43,108 nucleotides of DNA from Acidobacteria bacterium 28-1 (GTDB lineage: Bacteria > Acidobacteriota > Blastocatellia > Pyrinomonadales > Pyrinomonadaceae): NCBI GenBank assembly GCA_002050365.1, contig MWYZ01000031.1, positions 1 through 43,108 on the forward strand, read 5' to 3'. Position 1 is the stretch's first letter. The number at the start of each line of letters is the position of its first letter. Of this stretch, positions 26,037-34,420 are shown one piece after another. Made by a program: the position numbers and the translations under genes. Under the pieces are notes generated by a model that was not told where the DNA came from, did not search any database, and was given only the letters and a program-made list of their open reading frames with translations.

Positions 26037-29000
26037 TTAATGACTGATGTCGCCTGTTTTTTGCTCGCCCGTTTTGTGTTCGCTATCTTTGACTTCCGGC
26101 GTTCTGTAATCGGGCATTTCTTTATTTTGATTTTTCAAACCCGCTAAATACGTGGTGCGCGGCTGCGTGTTCAAATCGTTCAATACATTATAGTTTCGAT
26201 GATCTTTTTTGAGTTTGGCAACCTGACTGTTCGGGTCGTTCAGATCGCCGAAAACAATTGCGTCCGCCGGACAAACCGACTGACACGCCGTAACGATTTC
26301 GCCGTCGCGCATGCGCCGCCCGTCTTTTTCGGCTTCGATTCTGGCTGATGCAATGCGCTGCGTACAATACGTGCATTTTTCCATCACGCCGCGACTTCTA
26401 ATGGTAACTTCCGGGTTTCGCATCAGTTTATACTGCGGCGTTTCCCAATCCTGATAAAGAAGAAAATTAAAACGTCGAACTTTATACGGACAGTTATTCG
26501 AGCAGTAACGCGTTCCGATGCAGCGGTTGTAAACCATATCGTTCAAACCTTCCGCGCTATGAACCGTCGCGTGAACCGGACACACCGTTTCACACGGCGC
26601 GAGTTCGCATTGCTGACACAACATCGGTTGAAAATACGGTCCGTCCGGGTTTTCAACCTCACCGCTGTAATAAGCGTCAATTCTCATCCAGTGCATCTCG
26701 CGGCTGCGCTCGACTTGTTCTCTGCCGACGACCGGAATATTATTTTCCGATTGGCACGCAATCACGCAGGCGTTGCAGCCGACGCACGAATTAAGGTCAA
26801 CGGTCATTCCCCATTTGTTGCCGGTGTATTCGTAACGCGGATACATCGAATCGGGGTAATGATCGTGTTGATGTCCGAGGTCGGGAGTATTATTGAAATG
26901 CTCCAAATCCCATACGCGCAGAATATCGCGTCCTTCCATATTGAAGTGGATTTGCGTTGAAGCAATCGCGGTTTGCCCGCCGGTTTTCGCCACTTCGCCC
27001 GCGCCGCTCCACATTGCGTCCGAGCGTTGGACGTTGTATGCGTTGTAACCGATTCCCGTACCGATTCGTCCGGCGCGCGTTCGTCCGTAACCGAGATAAA
27101 TCGTGATTACATCGTCGGGTTGTCCGGGCGCGATCCACATCGGGACGGATTTTCCGACTTCTGCGCCGTTCATTTTCAGAGTTACCAAGTCAGAAAATAG
27201 ATTTCCGCCTTTCGTATTAATGAAGGTCGAACCTTGCGAGCCGCCGACATACTCGTTTTCGTCAACCGCTTGATTGACTTCCAATCGTTTCGCCGTATTC
27301 GGGCTGACCAAAGCGACGTTTTCCCAAGTTATCTTTGTCAGCGGATTCGGCAATTCCTGAAGCCAGCCGTTGTTAGCAAAACGTCCGTCGTAGATGCTCG
27401 GGTCGGGCAAAATTGAAATTTCCAAATTGCCGCTCACCATCGGTGTTGACGGCTGACTCATAAATCCTGAATTGATTGCAACCGATTTCGCCGTTGCCGC
27501 CGTATTCGGAACAAATCCGTCGTGAACGACTTTGCGCCAAGCGTCGTCAAAACTTTTCCCGGTCGGACTGACACTGCCGCCCGTCGGATTAGCCGCCGGA
27601 TTTTGCGTCGAAGCGGCGGTTGTCGCGGTATCTTGATTTTGCCTCAAAGTTCCGGTTTGAGTTTGCGCCGTGTTCGATGTCGCTGTCGTTTGATTACCGG
27701 TTCGCGTTTGATTGTTGGCGGTCGCCGCCGCCGCTCGCGGCGCACCGGCGAAACCTTGCCGCTGCCAATACTCTTTTACGATGTCAAAATCTTTTTTGTC
27801 ATAATTTTCCCGAAAGAAAACCTGCACGACTTCGTGTGCGCTCTTGCCGTCGTAAAGCGGCTGAATTAACGGCTGGACAATCGAAACTGTGCCGTCAAAG
27901 GCGCGGGTATCGCTCCACATTTCGAGATAATGTTTTTCGGAAATGTGCCATTGGCACAGCTCGCCTGTTTCATCAAAATAATGTCCGAGATGAACGCGGA
28001 GCGGTATTTTATTCATTCGCTCGGCATTTAATTTCAAATCGGACGGCGTGTTATAAACCGGATTGCCGCCCAGGATGACGAGCATTTTCACCGCGCCGCC
28101 GTCAATCTCGGTAATCAACTGACGCAATTGGTCAATTTGCAAAACGTCGGCGAACGGCTGAAACGGCTCGACGTAAGTGACGGTCGTGCCGACATTGCCG
28201 AGCGCGGCATTCATCGCGTTAGCAAGCGCGTGGATCATCGGCGGTTGATTGTCGCCCGCGACGACAATTGATTTTCCGCGATTCGCTTGTAAATCACGCG
28301 CCATCGCCTGTATCCACTGCGCGTTTTCCGTGTAAGTCGAAGTCGCACCCGACACGCCCAACGCCGCCGCAATCGCTTTGGCAATTTCCGGCATCTGACT
28401 CGGTTTGACCGCCAGCCGATGGTCGGCTTTCGCGCCCGTCAAAGTCATCGTCGTCTCAATTGCGTAAAGCCGATTGATGTCCGTTTTCTCGTGATTATAT
28501 AAACGGCTCTTGTTAAAGTCTTTGGTGTATCGAACGTTAAAATCCGAAAAAATATCTTTGTCGAGCGACAAAATTCTGGTCGCTTGGTCAAATTTATAAA
28601 TCGCTTTCGCGGGAGATCCGAAACTCATTTTCGCGCCTGCCGTTGCGTTATCGCAATTGACCGGCTCGTATTGATACCAACGCGCATTCGGAAGTTCGGT
28701 CAAAATTTGCCGCATCTGGGCAATCATCGTCGGCGAAGTTACCGTTTCCGTCAAGAATCTCACGCCCGCGCCGCCGTCAACCCGATTTTCGTCAATTCCT
28801 GCACGAATTTGCGACATAAAATTTTGCCACGTCGTCGAATTGCCGCGATATGTAATCTCCTGCGAACGATCCGGATCATACATATTGAGAAGCGAGGCTT
28901 GCGCCAAAACATCGGTCGCGCCGAGACTTTGCGGATGTTCGGGATTGCCTTCGATTTTCGTTGGACGACCTTCGTTCGATTTCGCCAAAAGACCGGTCGC

Positions 29001-29339
29001 TTCGCCGCGAATGGTCATCGCCGTTGCGTAAAAAAGCGGTTTACCGGGAATGATTTCTTCGGGCTGCGAAACATACGGCACGATTTTCTCCGCCGGTTGA
29101 ATAACGCAGCCGGAGAGACCAGCAAGCGCGAGCGACGCGCCCATTACTTTGATAAAATTGCGGCGGCTTAAACCGTCTTCCCACTCTTCGGCTTGTTGTG
29201 GATATTCGGCACGGGCGAATTCTTCAAACTCCGGAGCGTCGGCGAATTCCTCGACGCTCCGCCAATAATCTTTTCCGCTTTTTTGGAGAATTTTATCTCG
29301 CAGTAATGCAAAGTTAGTTTTGCTGTCTTTGCTCGGCAT
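26037..29339 (-). CDS. actB: Alternative complex III iron-sulfur/molybdopterin-like subunit ActB
   Basis: ActB fuses a molybdopterin-oxidoreductase-like domain (no molybdenum in characterised relatives) to an iron-sulfur ferredoxin domain and feeds electrons between quinol and haem subunits. The 1100-residue protein has a twin-arginine signal (SRRNFIKVMGASLALAGLSG, then C) preceded by about 60 residues, as is usual for ActB. The C-terminal domain holds four cysteine clusters: CVGCNACVIAC, CQQCELAPCETVC, CIGTRYCSNNC, and CTYC followed by CQSVCPADAIVFG (residues about 850-1026). A Thr/Ala/Gln/Asn-rich linker at about 530-590 has no fold and is probably specific to this lineage. Confidence 0.95.
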   Translation of the reverse strand: MPSKDSKTNFALLRDKILQKSGKDYWRSVEEFADAPEFEEFARAEYPQQAEEWEDGLSRRNFIKVMGASLALAGLSGCVIQPAEKIVPYVSQPEEIIPGKPLFYATAMTIRGEATGLLAKSNEGRPTKIEGNPEHPQSLGATDVLAQASLLNMYDPDRSQEITYRGNSTTWQNFMSQIRAGIDENRVDGGAGVRFLTETVTSPTMIAQMRQILTELPNARWYQYEPVNCDNATAGAKMSFGSPAKAIYKFDQATRILSLDKDIFSDFNVRYTKDFNKSRLYNHEKTDINRLYAIETTMTLTGAKADHRLAVKPSQMPEIAKAIAAALGVSGATSTYTENAQWIQAMARDLQANRGKSIVVAGDNQPPMIHALANAMNAALGNVGTTVTYVEPFQPFADVLQIDQLRQLITEIDGGAVKMLVILGGNPVYNTPSDLKLNAERMNKIPLRVHLGHYFDETGELCQWHISEKHYLEMWSDTRAFDGTVSIVQPLIQPLYDGKSAHEVVQVFFRENYDKKDFDIVKEYWQRQGFAGAPRAAAATANNQTRTGNQTTATSNTAQTQTGTLRQNQDTATTAASTQNPAANPTGGSVSPTGKSFDDAWRKVVHDGFVPNTAATAKSVAINSGFMSQPSTPMVSGNLEISILPDPSIYDGRFANNGWLQELPNPLTKITWENVALVSPNTAKRLEVNQAVDENEYVGGSQGSTFINTKGGNLFSDLVTLKMNGAEVGKSVPMWIAPGQPDDVITIYLGYGRTRAGRIGTGIGYNAYNVQRSDAMWSGAGEVAKTGGQTAIASTQIHFNMEGRDILRVWDLEHFNNTPDLGHQHDHYPDSMYPRYEYTGNKWGMTVDLNSCVGCNACVIACQSENNIPVVGREQVERSREMHWMRIDAYYSGEVENPDGPYFQPMLCQQCELAPCETVCPVHATVHSAEGLNDMVYNRCIGTRYCSNNCPYKVRRFNFLLYQDWETPQYKLMRNPEVTIRSRGVMEKCTYCTQRIASARIEAEKDGRRMRDGEIVTACQSVCPADAIVFGDLNDPNSQVAKLKKDHRNYNVLNDLNTQPRTTYLAGLKNQNKEMPDYRTPEVKDSEHKTGEQKTGDISH

Positions 29340-29357
29340 TTTATTTTCGATTCCTCG

Positions 29358-29415
29358 GTTTGAAATTCAATATTCACAATTTAATTTTTGAATCTGAATA
29401 TTGAATTTTGAATTT
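29358..29415. repeat. Inverted repeat between actA and actB
   Basis: ATTCAATATTCA and TGAATATTGAAT pair over 12 bases, with further GAAATTC-type units outside. The hairpin lies in the 76-base gap of the operon. Confidence 0.7.
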
Positions 29416-30075
29416 CTACCTGTGACAAGTTGAACAACTCGTCAACATTTCCTTACTTCTAATTTTGTAATCGGCTTTCAAATTTAATCTTTCCTGCGCC
29501 GTCAAATCCGCGTCCTGCCAATTCATATTGTAAATTTCCGATTTCGGACGAATATATTTTTCCGGCTCGCGGTGACAGGCTAAACACCATTCCATTTGTA
29601 GAGTGTTTTCTTGATAAACAGCCGGCATATTGTCAATCTGCCCGTGACAGGTCGAGCAGCCGACACCTTTTGCAATGTGAATACTGTGATTGAAATAGGC
29701 AAATTCGGGAAGGTCGTGGACGCGTTCCCATTCAATCGGTTTATTCTCTCGATAGCTCGCCCGCACCGGCTCTAAATAAGGACTGTCCGACCAAATTTGA
29801 CTGTGGCAGTTCATACAAGTCTGCGTCGGCGGAATGCCGGCGGAGTAGGACGTTTCAACCGCCGTATGACAATAACGACAATCAATGCCGTCGTCGCCGA
29901 CGTGATGTTTGTGGCTAAACTGCACGGGTTGCTGCTTTTCCAGATAACGTCCGGTTAAATATGATGAACGTGCAACCTGCGTATAAACATAACCTGCCAC
30001 GCCTGCTAAAATGATCGCAACCACAATACTTATCTTGGCAACATTATTTGCCGCGCGATGAAAAACTTGTGCCAT
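29416..30075 (-). CDS. actA: Alternative complex III pentahaem cytochrome c ActA
   Basis: ActA is the multihaem subunit that passes electrons to cytochrome c or directly to the oxidase. The 219-residue product has one N-terminal membrane anchor (ISIVVAIILAGVAGYVYTQV) and five haem-binding CxxCH motifs: CRYCH, CMNCH, CSTCH, CLACH and a final CSTCH three residues from the end... the protein closing with SCSTCHR. Length and haem number are typical. As the first gene of the operon it marks the promoter side of the respiratory cluster. Confidence 0.95.
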   Translation of the reverse strand: MAQVFHRAANNVAKISIVVAIILAGVAGYVYTQVARSSYLTGRYLEKQQPVQFSHKHHVGDDGIDCRYCHTAVETSYSAGIPPTQTCMNCHSQIWSDSPYLEPVRASYRENKPIEWERVHDLPEFAYFNHSIHIAKGVGCSTCHGQIDNMPAVYQENTLQMEWCLACHREPEKYIRPKSEIYNMNWQDADLTAQERLNLKADYKIRSKEMLTSCSTCHR

Positions 30076-30434
30076 TTTTATCCCTTAAATTCCGAGTTTA
30101 TAGTTCTCCGATTCCTAAATTCAATAGAATTTAAGTTCGATAGGTGAACTCAATTTTTGTTTGTTAAGACCCGAATGCAAAATCTAGTAAAGATTTTACA
30201 GAATCTTACAAAATCCGCAAATTCTACAACAAAAATAATTTGTTTTCGGACTTTGTGCAAGTTTTCACTAAATAAGTTTAGCTGATTAGCTTGATTAAAC
30301 TTTCCAATTTTTTGCTTTTGACCCGAATTGCTGATTACGAAAATTAAAAACGAAATGTTGATTCGTTAGGATTGCCTAAGAAGCGTTAAAATAAAATTGT
30401 GAAAAATAATTCAATCCTAATAAATTTTAACTTT
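30076..30434. other. AT-rich upstream region of the respiratory operon
   Basis: This gene-free stretch should hold the operon promoter. On the minus strand a TTGCAC (30255-30260) and TATTTT (30232-30237) are 17 bp apart, a possible but unproven promoter giving a leader of about 150 nt. No operator or riboswitch was recognised. Confidence 0.4.
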
Positions 30435-30494
30435 AGTCGCGGGTTGAAATTTCTCTGTTCCTACGGAACAACAATTTATTTTCAACCCGCGACT
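30435..30494. terminator. Long hairpin after the ROK gene
   Basis: AGTCGCGGGTTGAAA (30435-30449) and its exact inverse (30480-30494) enclose a smaller hairpin GTTCC-TAC-GGAAC. It lies 20 bases after the ROK stop and separates it from the respiratory operon. It could be a terminator or a REP-like element, because the stem is GC-rich and resembles mobile palindromes. Confidence 0.65.
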
Positions 30495-30513
30495 GGAGTC
30501 AATTATTAAATAA

Positions 30514-31440
30514 TCAGTGTTCATTCTCTGTCGATAAAAGCGCCACGCCGACGGCGGCGGCATTCGCTCCGATTTCACCGCCGACAATGCGAGTCGCTTC
30601 AAACGAAGGCGCAAAAGAAAGCTCTTTCGCACGTTTAATTATTGCGTCCAAAACCAGATGCTCGGCTTGCATAATCACGCCGCCGACGACAATTGTTTCG
30701 ATATTCAATAAATTTATCACGCCGGCAATCGCCGTTCCAACGTAAGTTCCGGTTCTCTCCAACATCAAGCGGGCGAAATCGTCATCGTTCTGCGCCGCCC
30801 GCACGACATCTTTCAATCTTATTTCTTCTTCATCGAATTTGTTGAGCGAAGACGTGCTGTCCTGGTGAAAACGATTACGCGTGCGCCGTACGATATTGGC
30901 GGAAGAGGCGACGTCTTCGAGTTTCATTCCGTCGGAGTTGATGGCGACCTGTCCGAATTCGCCGGCGAAACCCGATGCTCCGCGCCAGATTTTGCCGTCG
31001 AAAATCAACGCGCCGCCGATGCCCGTGCCGAGTGTTACATAAAACAAATCGCGGCTTCCGCGTCCCGCGCCCAAAACAAATTCACCATAAGCGGCGGCGT
31101 TCGCGTCGTTTTCAACCGTAATTTTCAAATTGGTTGCCGCTTCCATTTTGCCCAAAAAATCAATCGTTTCGTGTTCGGGAATATAAGTTGAATAGGCAAT
31201 CCGCTTTGTTTCCTGATGAACAAGTCCCGGCACGGCAACGCCGATTCGCTCAAACGCGCCAAACCGATTCTTCGTGTCGTTGATAAAATTTACAAGCTGA
31301 GTAAACGTTTCTTGTCCGTCGGCGGCGATTGTATATTCATCCGTCAACCGTTCGCCCGCTTCCAGGCAGACGGCTTTGAACCACTTTCTAGAAACTTCAA
31401 CGCCGACAAGTTTTTCCGATTCATTGCTCGTATCGTTCAT
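30514..31440 (-). CDS. ROK-family sugar kinase-like protein, atypical motifs
   Basis: The 308-residue cytoplasmic protein has the ROK fold: VAVPGLVHQE, the sugar-binding and catalytic segment VENDANAAAYGEFVLGAG, the phosphate loop LGTGIGGALIFDGKIWRG, FAGEFGQVAI and the C-terminal VVGGVI. Two normal kinase features are changed. The N-terminal ATP-contact motif DIGGT reads VGVEVSRKW, and the CxCGxxGC zinc site after GQVAI is missing, replaced by a linker with SDGMKLEDVASSANI. It may be a kinase with relaxed requirements, or a non-catalytic sugar sensor without the usual HTH domain. It lies upstream of, and in the same direction as, the respiratory operon. Confidence 0.8.
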   Translation of the reverse strand: MNDTSNESEKLVGVEVSRKWFKAVCLEAGERLTDEYTIAADGQETFTQLVNFINDTKNRFGAFERIGVAVPGLVHQETKRIAYSTYIPEHETIDFLGKMEAATNLKITVENDANAAAYGEFVLGAGRGSRDLFYVTLGTGIGGALIFDGKIWRGASGFAGEFGQVAINSDGMKLEDVASSANIVRRTRNRFHQDSTSSLNKFDEEEIRLKDVVRAAQNDDDFARLMLERTGTYVGTAIAGVINLLNIETIVVGGVIMQAEHLVLDAIIKRAKELSFAPSFEATRIVGGEIGANAAAVGVALLSTENEH

Positions 31441-31744
31441 CGCTTTATTTGTTTTTCTTAATGTTTAGGTTTGGAAACTAACGAGATTTTAGATGCTTGC
31501 CCGAAAAGAGTCAAACACCTTCGATTGAGAATCGAGAACCGACCGCGAGAATTTAATTTCAAGCGTGTTTATGATTCGAGAATAAAGCTGATTTTCAGTT
31601 GGATTTAATTCGGCAAGAGTTGTTCTTTGCCGTAAGTGAAAACGGCGTGTTTCAGAGCAAAGAGATAAGGATAAATAGAAAGCATGATTTTTTATTTATC
31701 CTTCATCCTTTAATCGTTGCCTGCCTCTAAAGCAAAAAGTCATA
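31441..31744. other. Gap with one weak hairpin
   Basis: Only one structure stands out: AAGGATAAAT (near 31668) and ATTTATCCTT (near 31694), able to form a hairpin in the gap between the small secreted protein gene and the ROK gene. No coding frame of note is visible. Confidence 0.5.
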
Positions 31745-32059
31745 CTAATTCATAATTCTATCCGGGTTCATAATCCTACCCGTGCAAGGATGTCTTATAA
31801 TTGAATCCGGCGCGTTCTCATAAGGAATTATAATATCATCGAAATTTATAAATGTAAGAGTCGGTTCGGATAAATCTTCAATTTTTCCTTGCGTTTGAAA
31901 TTCATTCCTTTGTAACCTTTTTAATTCATCCGCGCTTATATTTTCCGTTTTATCAAATGAAAATATGCTTGAGACTTTAGGGTTCTGCGATAACGCAATT
32001 TGGTTAAACGATATAATCAAAACTTGAACGACAAACAATAAGCATAGGTTTTTCTTCAT
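31745..32059 (-). CDS. Small secreted protein of unknown function
   Basis: The 104-residue product starts with a signal peptide (MKKNLCLLFVVQVLIISFNQ, then IALSQ). The mature part is about 78 residues, acidic, and contains ISADELKRLQRNEF, TLTFINFDDIIIPYENAP and a terminal repeat RIMNPDRIMN. I know no family. The signal peptide and normal base composition argue that it is real. Start choice: the ATG giving MKKNL; a further ATG eight codons upstream is in frame. It stands alone between the ROK and DedA genes. Confidence 0.55.
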   Translation of the reverse strand: MKKNLCLLFVVQVLIISFNQIALSQNPKVSSIFSFDKTENISADELKRLQRNEFQTQGKIEDLSEPTLTFINFDDIIIPYENAPDSIIRHPCTGRIMNPDRIMN

Positions 32060-32325
32060 TGTCTTGGTAAAGATTGAGAACAAAACTTACAGTCCTTGGC
32101 TGGAGAATAATGCAAAAAGCAAATCTTACTGACTTTGCCGAATTAGAAACACGATAACTGCCCGAGGCTCGAATAATGTCAAGAAGTTTTTTCGATCTTT
32201 AACTTTAATTTAAAGTTCATATTTATTTTGCGTTCATTAAAGTAAAGCGATTGCGTTTCCCTTTGACTGAAAGGCTGTTTGAAAGTTAATCTTTGAAAGC
32301 GACATTGAACCGATAATCTTTCACA
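32060..32325. other. Intergenic region upstream of dedA-like gene
   Basis: This AT-rich, divergent gap should hold promoters for both neighbours. TTGACT (about 32262) and TTAATC 17 bases later give a weak candidate for the + gene. Nothing else is visible. Confidence 0.35.
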
Positions 32326-33081
32326 ATGGAACACATCAACGAAATCCTTGAAACATTCGGCATCTTTGCGGTTTTCGCGCTCTGCACCGTTGAGGGCGAT
32401 ATTACGCTGCTGTTGTCGGGCGTGATGGCGCACAGCAATTTTTTCGGTCCGTATAGTTTTTGGAAAGTCGTTCTGGCGGGAACGCTCGGCGGCATCGTCG
32501 GCGACAATGTGGGTTATTGGATTGGGCGATTGTTTCGGACAACCATTAAAGATTACGGATTTTATAAAGTGGCGCGTCCGCGCATCGAACGCCTTATTGA
32601 TAAATTCGGCGGCTTCGCTATTATTATTTCAAAATATATCTACGGCATTCGCGCGGCGATGTGTTTATTTTACGGCATTGGCAGAATGCCTTATCTGCGA
32701 TTTTTGTTTCTCGATGTCATCAGTGCTTTTATTTGGGCGTTATTGCTCGCCAGTGTCGGTTATTTTTTCAGCGGCGCGATAACCAGCATTATCGGTGATT
32801 TCAAACAAATCGGTATCGCGCTTTTCTTTATCGTTCTCGTCGGCATAATTATTTTTTACGTCGTCGAGCGTTATTATCTGTCGGAAAAAGTTGAAGAAGC
32901 GAATCCTAATCCGGAAACGATTCAGAAATTCGAGGAAAAACTGCACGACATCGAAGAAGCGGCGCAAGAAAAACTGCACGACATCGGCGAACGCCTGCAT
33001 TTAACGAGTTCACCCGACCGCGAAGAAAAAGCGAAAGAAAAGACTGAACTAAAAACACGAAAAAAAACTATTGACAGTTAA
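32326..33081 (+). CDS. DedA/SNARE-associated family membrane protein
   Basis: DedA proteins are inner-membrane proteins, some of which flip lipid carriers such as undecaprenyl phosphate. The 251-residue protein shows the family core: TVEGDITLLLSGVMAH, GGIVGDNVGYWIGR, the conserved FGGFAIIISKYIYGIRAAMC, and FLFLDVISAFIWALLLASVG. About five membrane segments are followed by a charged C-terminal tail of about 65 residues containing two similar KLHDI units (EEKLHDIEEAAQ and QEKLHDIGERLH). The long tail is unusual for the family. Confidence 0.88.
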   Translation: MEHINEILETFGIFAVFALCTVEGDITLLLSGVMAHSNFFGPYSFWKVVLAGTLGGIVGDNVGYWIGRLFRTTIKDYGFYKVARPRIERLIDKFGGFAIIISKYIYGIRAAMCLFYGIGRMPYLRFLFLDVISAFIWALLLASVGYFFSGAITSIIGDFKQIGIALFFIVLVGIIIFYVVERYYLSEKVEEANPNPETIQKFEEKLHDIEEAAQEKLHDIGERLHLTSSPDREEKAKEKTELKTRKKTIDS

Positions 33082-33090
33082 TTAGAAAAA

Positions 33091-33118
33091 CCACTGACGA
33101 CCGACAACTAACAACTGG
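33091..33118 (+). repeat. Short heptad array between DedA and GHMP genes
   Basis: Units CCACTGA, CGACCGA, CAACTAA, CAACTGG lie just before the GHMP kinase start. Only one arm is present. Confidence 0.6.
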
Positions 33119-33124
33119 AAATTT

Positions 33125-34132
33125 ATGATAATTGAATCATCTGCTCCGACGAGAGTTGATTTAGCGGGCGGCACAATTGATATTCCGCCGCTTTTTCTCT
33201 TTCACGAAGGCGCGGCGACCGTCAATTTTGCCGTTAATCTGATGGCGCGCGTACGGATTGAAACGCGCCCGGACGATAAAATTATTCTCGAATCCGTTGA
33301 CCGCGACGTAAAGTTTGAAACTTCGCTTGATAAAATCGGCGAGCTTTACGACGAACCGCGCCTCGAACTGCTCTCAAAACTCGTCTATTTTTTCAAACCC
33401 GAAACCGGTTTTCAGATGACGACCGAATCGGAAGCGCCGGCGGGCGCAGGACTTGCCGGTTCTTCGACGCTAAATATCGCGTGCATCGGCGCGTTAAATA
33501 AATTAGTCGGGAATCGTTACGCGCCCGAAACATTTATTCCGATTGCGGCAAACATCGAATGCCAGGTTATTAAAGTTCCGACCGGTTTTCAGGATTATTA
33601 CTCGGCTCAATACGGCGGCACGGCGGCAATTCATTTTCGTCCCGACGGAATGACGCGCGAAGCGTTAAACATTGATACAAAATCGCTCGAAGAACGTATC
33701 GTGATTTGCTACACGGGCGAGCCGCGCAATTCGGGAACGAACAATTGGGAAATCACCAAACGCCACATTGACGGCGATGCCGAAACTTTCGCAATTTTTG
33801 AAGGCATCCGCGATTCGTCCAGAGATTTGCGCGAAGCATTATTGGCAAACGATTGGATACAAACAGGCGAGATTTTAAAAGCCGCATATCCGCGACGTAA
33901 AAACCTTTCGCCGAATATAACCACTCCGCAGATGGATTTGCTGATTGACCGAGCATTAACAAACGGCGCGATTGCCGCGAAAGTCTGCGGCGCGGGCGGC
34001 GGCGGCTGTATTGCTTTCTTTTGCGAAGAAAATCGAAAGACGGATGTCGAAAAGGCTTTAGCTGAAGAAAAAGACGCGGAAGTTTTGCGTTGGAATCTGT
34101 GCCAGCGCGGTTTGACGGTTAGAGAGATTTAA
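33125..34132 (+). CDS. GHMP-family sugar kinase
   Basis: The 335-residue protein has the three GHMP motifs: PTRVDLAGGTID near the start, the ATP-binding PAGAGLAGSSTLN at about residue 102, and the C-terminal AKVCGAGGGGCIAFF near residue 288. The substrate loop VPTGFQDYYSAQYGG and sequence EPRNSG resemble D-glycero-D-manno-heptose 7-phosphate kinases and related sugar kinases, so a sugar-1-phosphate product is likely, but no substrate can be fixed. Length is normal. The gene may be co-transcribed with the DedA gene 43 bases upstream, which would suggest a cell-envelope sugar role. Confidence 0.85.
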   Translation: MIIESSAPTRVDLAGGTIDIPPLFLFHEGAATVNFAVNLMARVRIETRPDDKIILESVDRDVKFETSLDKIGELYDEPRLELLSKLVYFFKPETGFQMTTESEAPAGAGLAGSSTLNIACIGALNKLVGNRYAPETFIPIAANIECQVIKVPTGFQDYYSAQYGGTAAIHFRPDGMTREALNIDTKSLEERIVICYTGEPRNSGTNNWEITKRHIDGDAETFAIFEGIRDSSRDLREALLANDWIQTGEILKAAYPRRKNLSPNITTPQMDLLIDRALTNGAIAAKVCGAGGGGCIAFFCEENRKTDVEKALAEEKDAEVLRWNLCQRGLTVREI

Positions 34133-34150
34133 GTTCAAAGTTCAGGCTTT

Positions 34151-34420
34151 AATTACGAATTTCAAATTACGGATTACGAATTTTTAAGATATTTCTTATA
34201 TCAATACTTCGGACAGTTTTTTGTTTTTTGAAACCCAATGAAATCAAGGCTTTTGAAACGATAAAACTGCCTTTTTTTATTTAAATCAAACTTAGGCGTT
34301 GAGCTAACTTTGATTTAAATAAGTAGGTTCTTTAGTTTTCAACAACTTCCGGGAAATGTCTTTTCAAAAAGTGTCCGAAGTATTGTTATATTCGTAATCC
34401 GTAATTTGAAATTCGTAATT
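34151..34420. repeat. Nested inverted-repeat element of about 270 bp
   Basis: Three arm pairs are nested: outer 34151-34181 with 34390-34420, a perfect 31-bp match; middle AATACTTCGGACA at 34203-34215 with 34372-34384; inner ATTTAAATCAAA at 34279-34290 with 34309-34320. The right end abuts the purQ stop codon. It separates two convergent genes. It could be a degraded MITE-like element or a large bidirectional terminator structure. No coding frame is inside. Confidence 0.8.
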
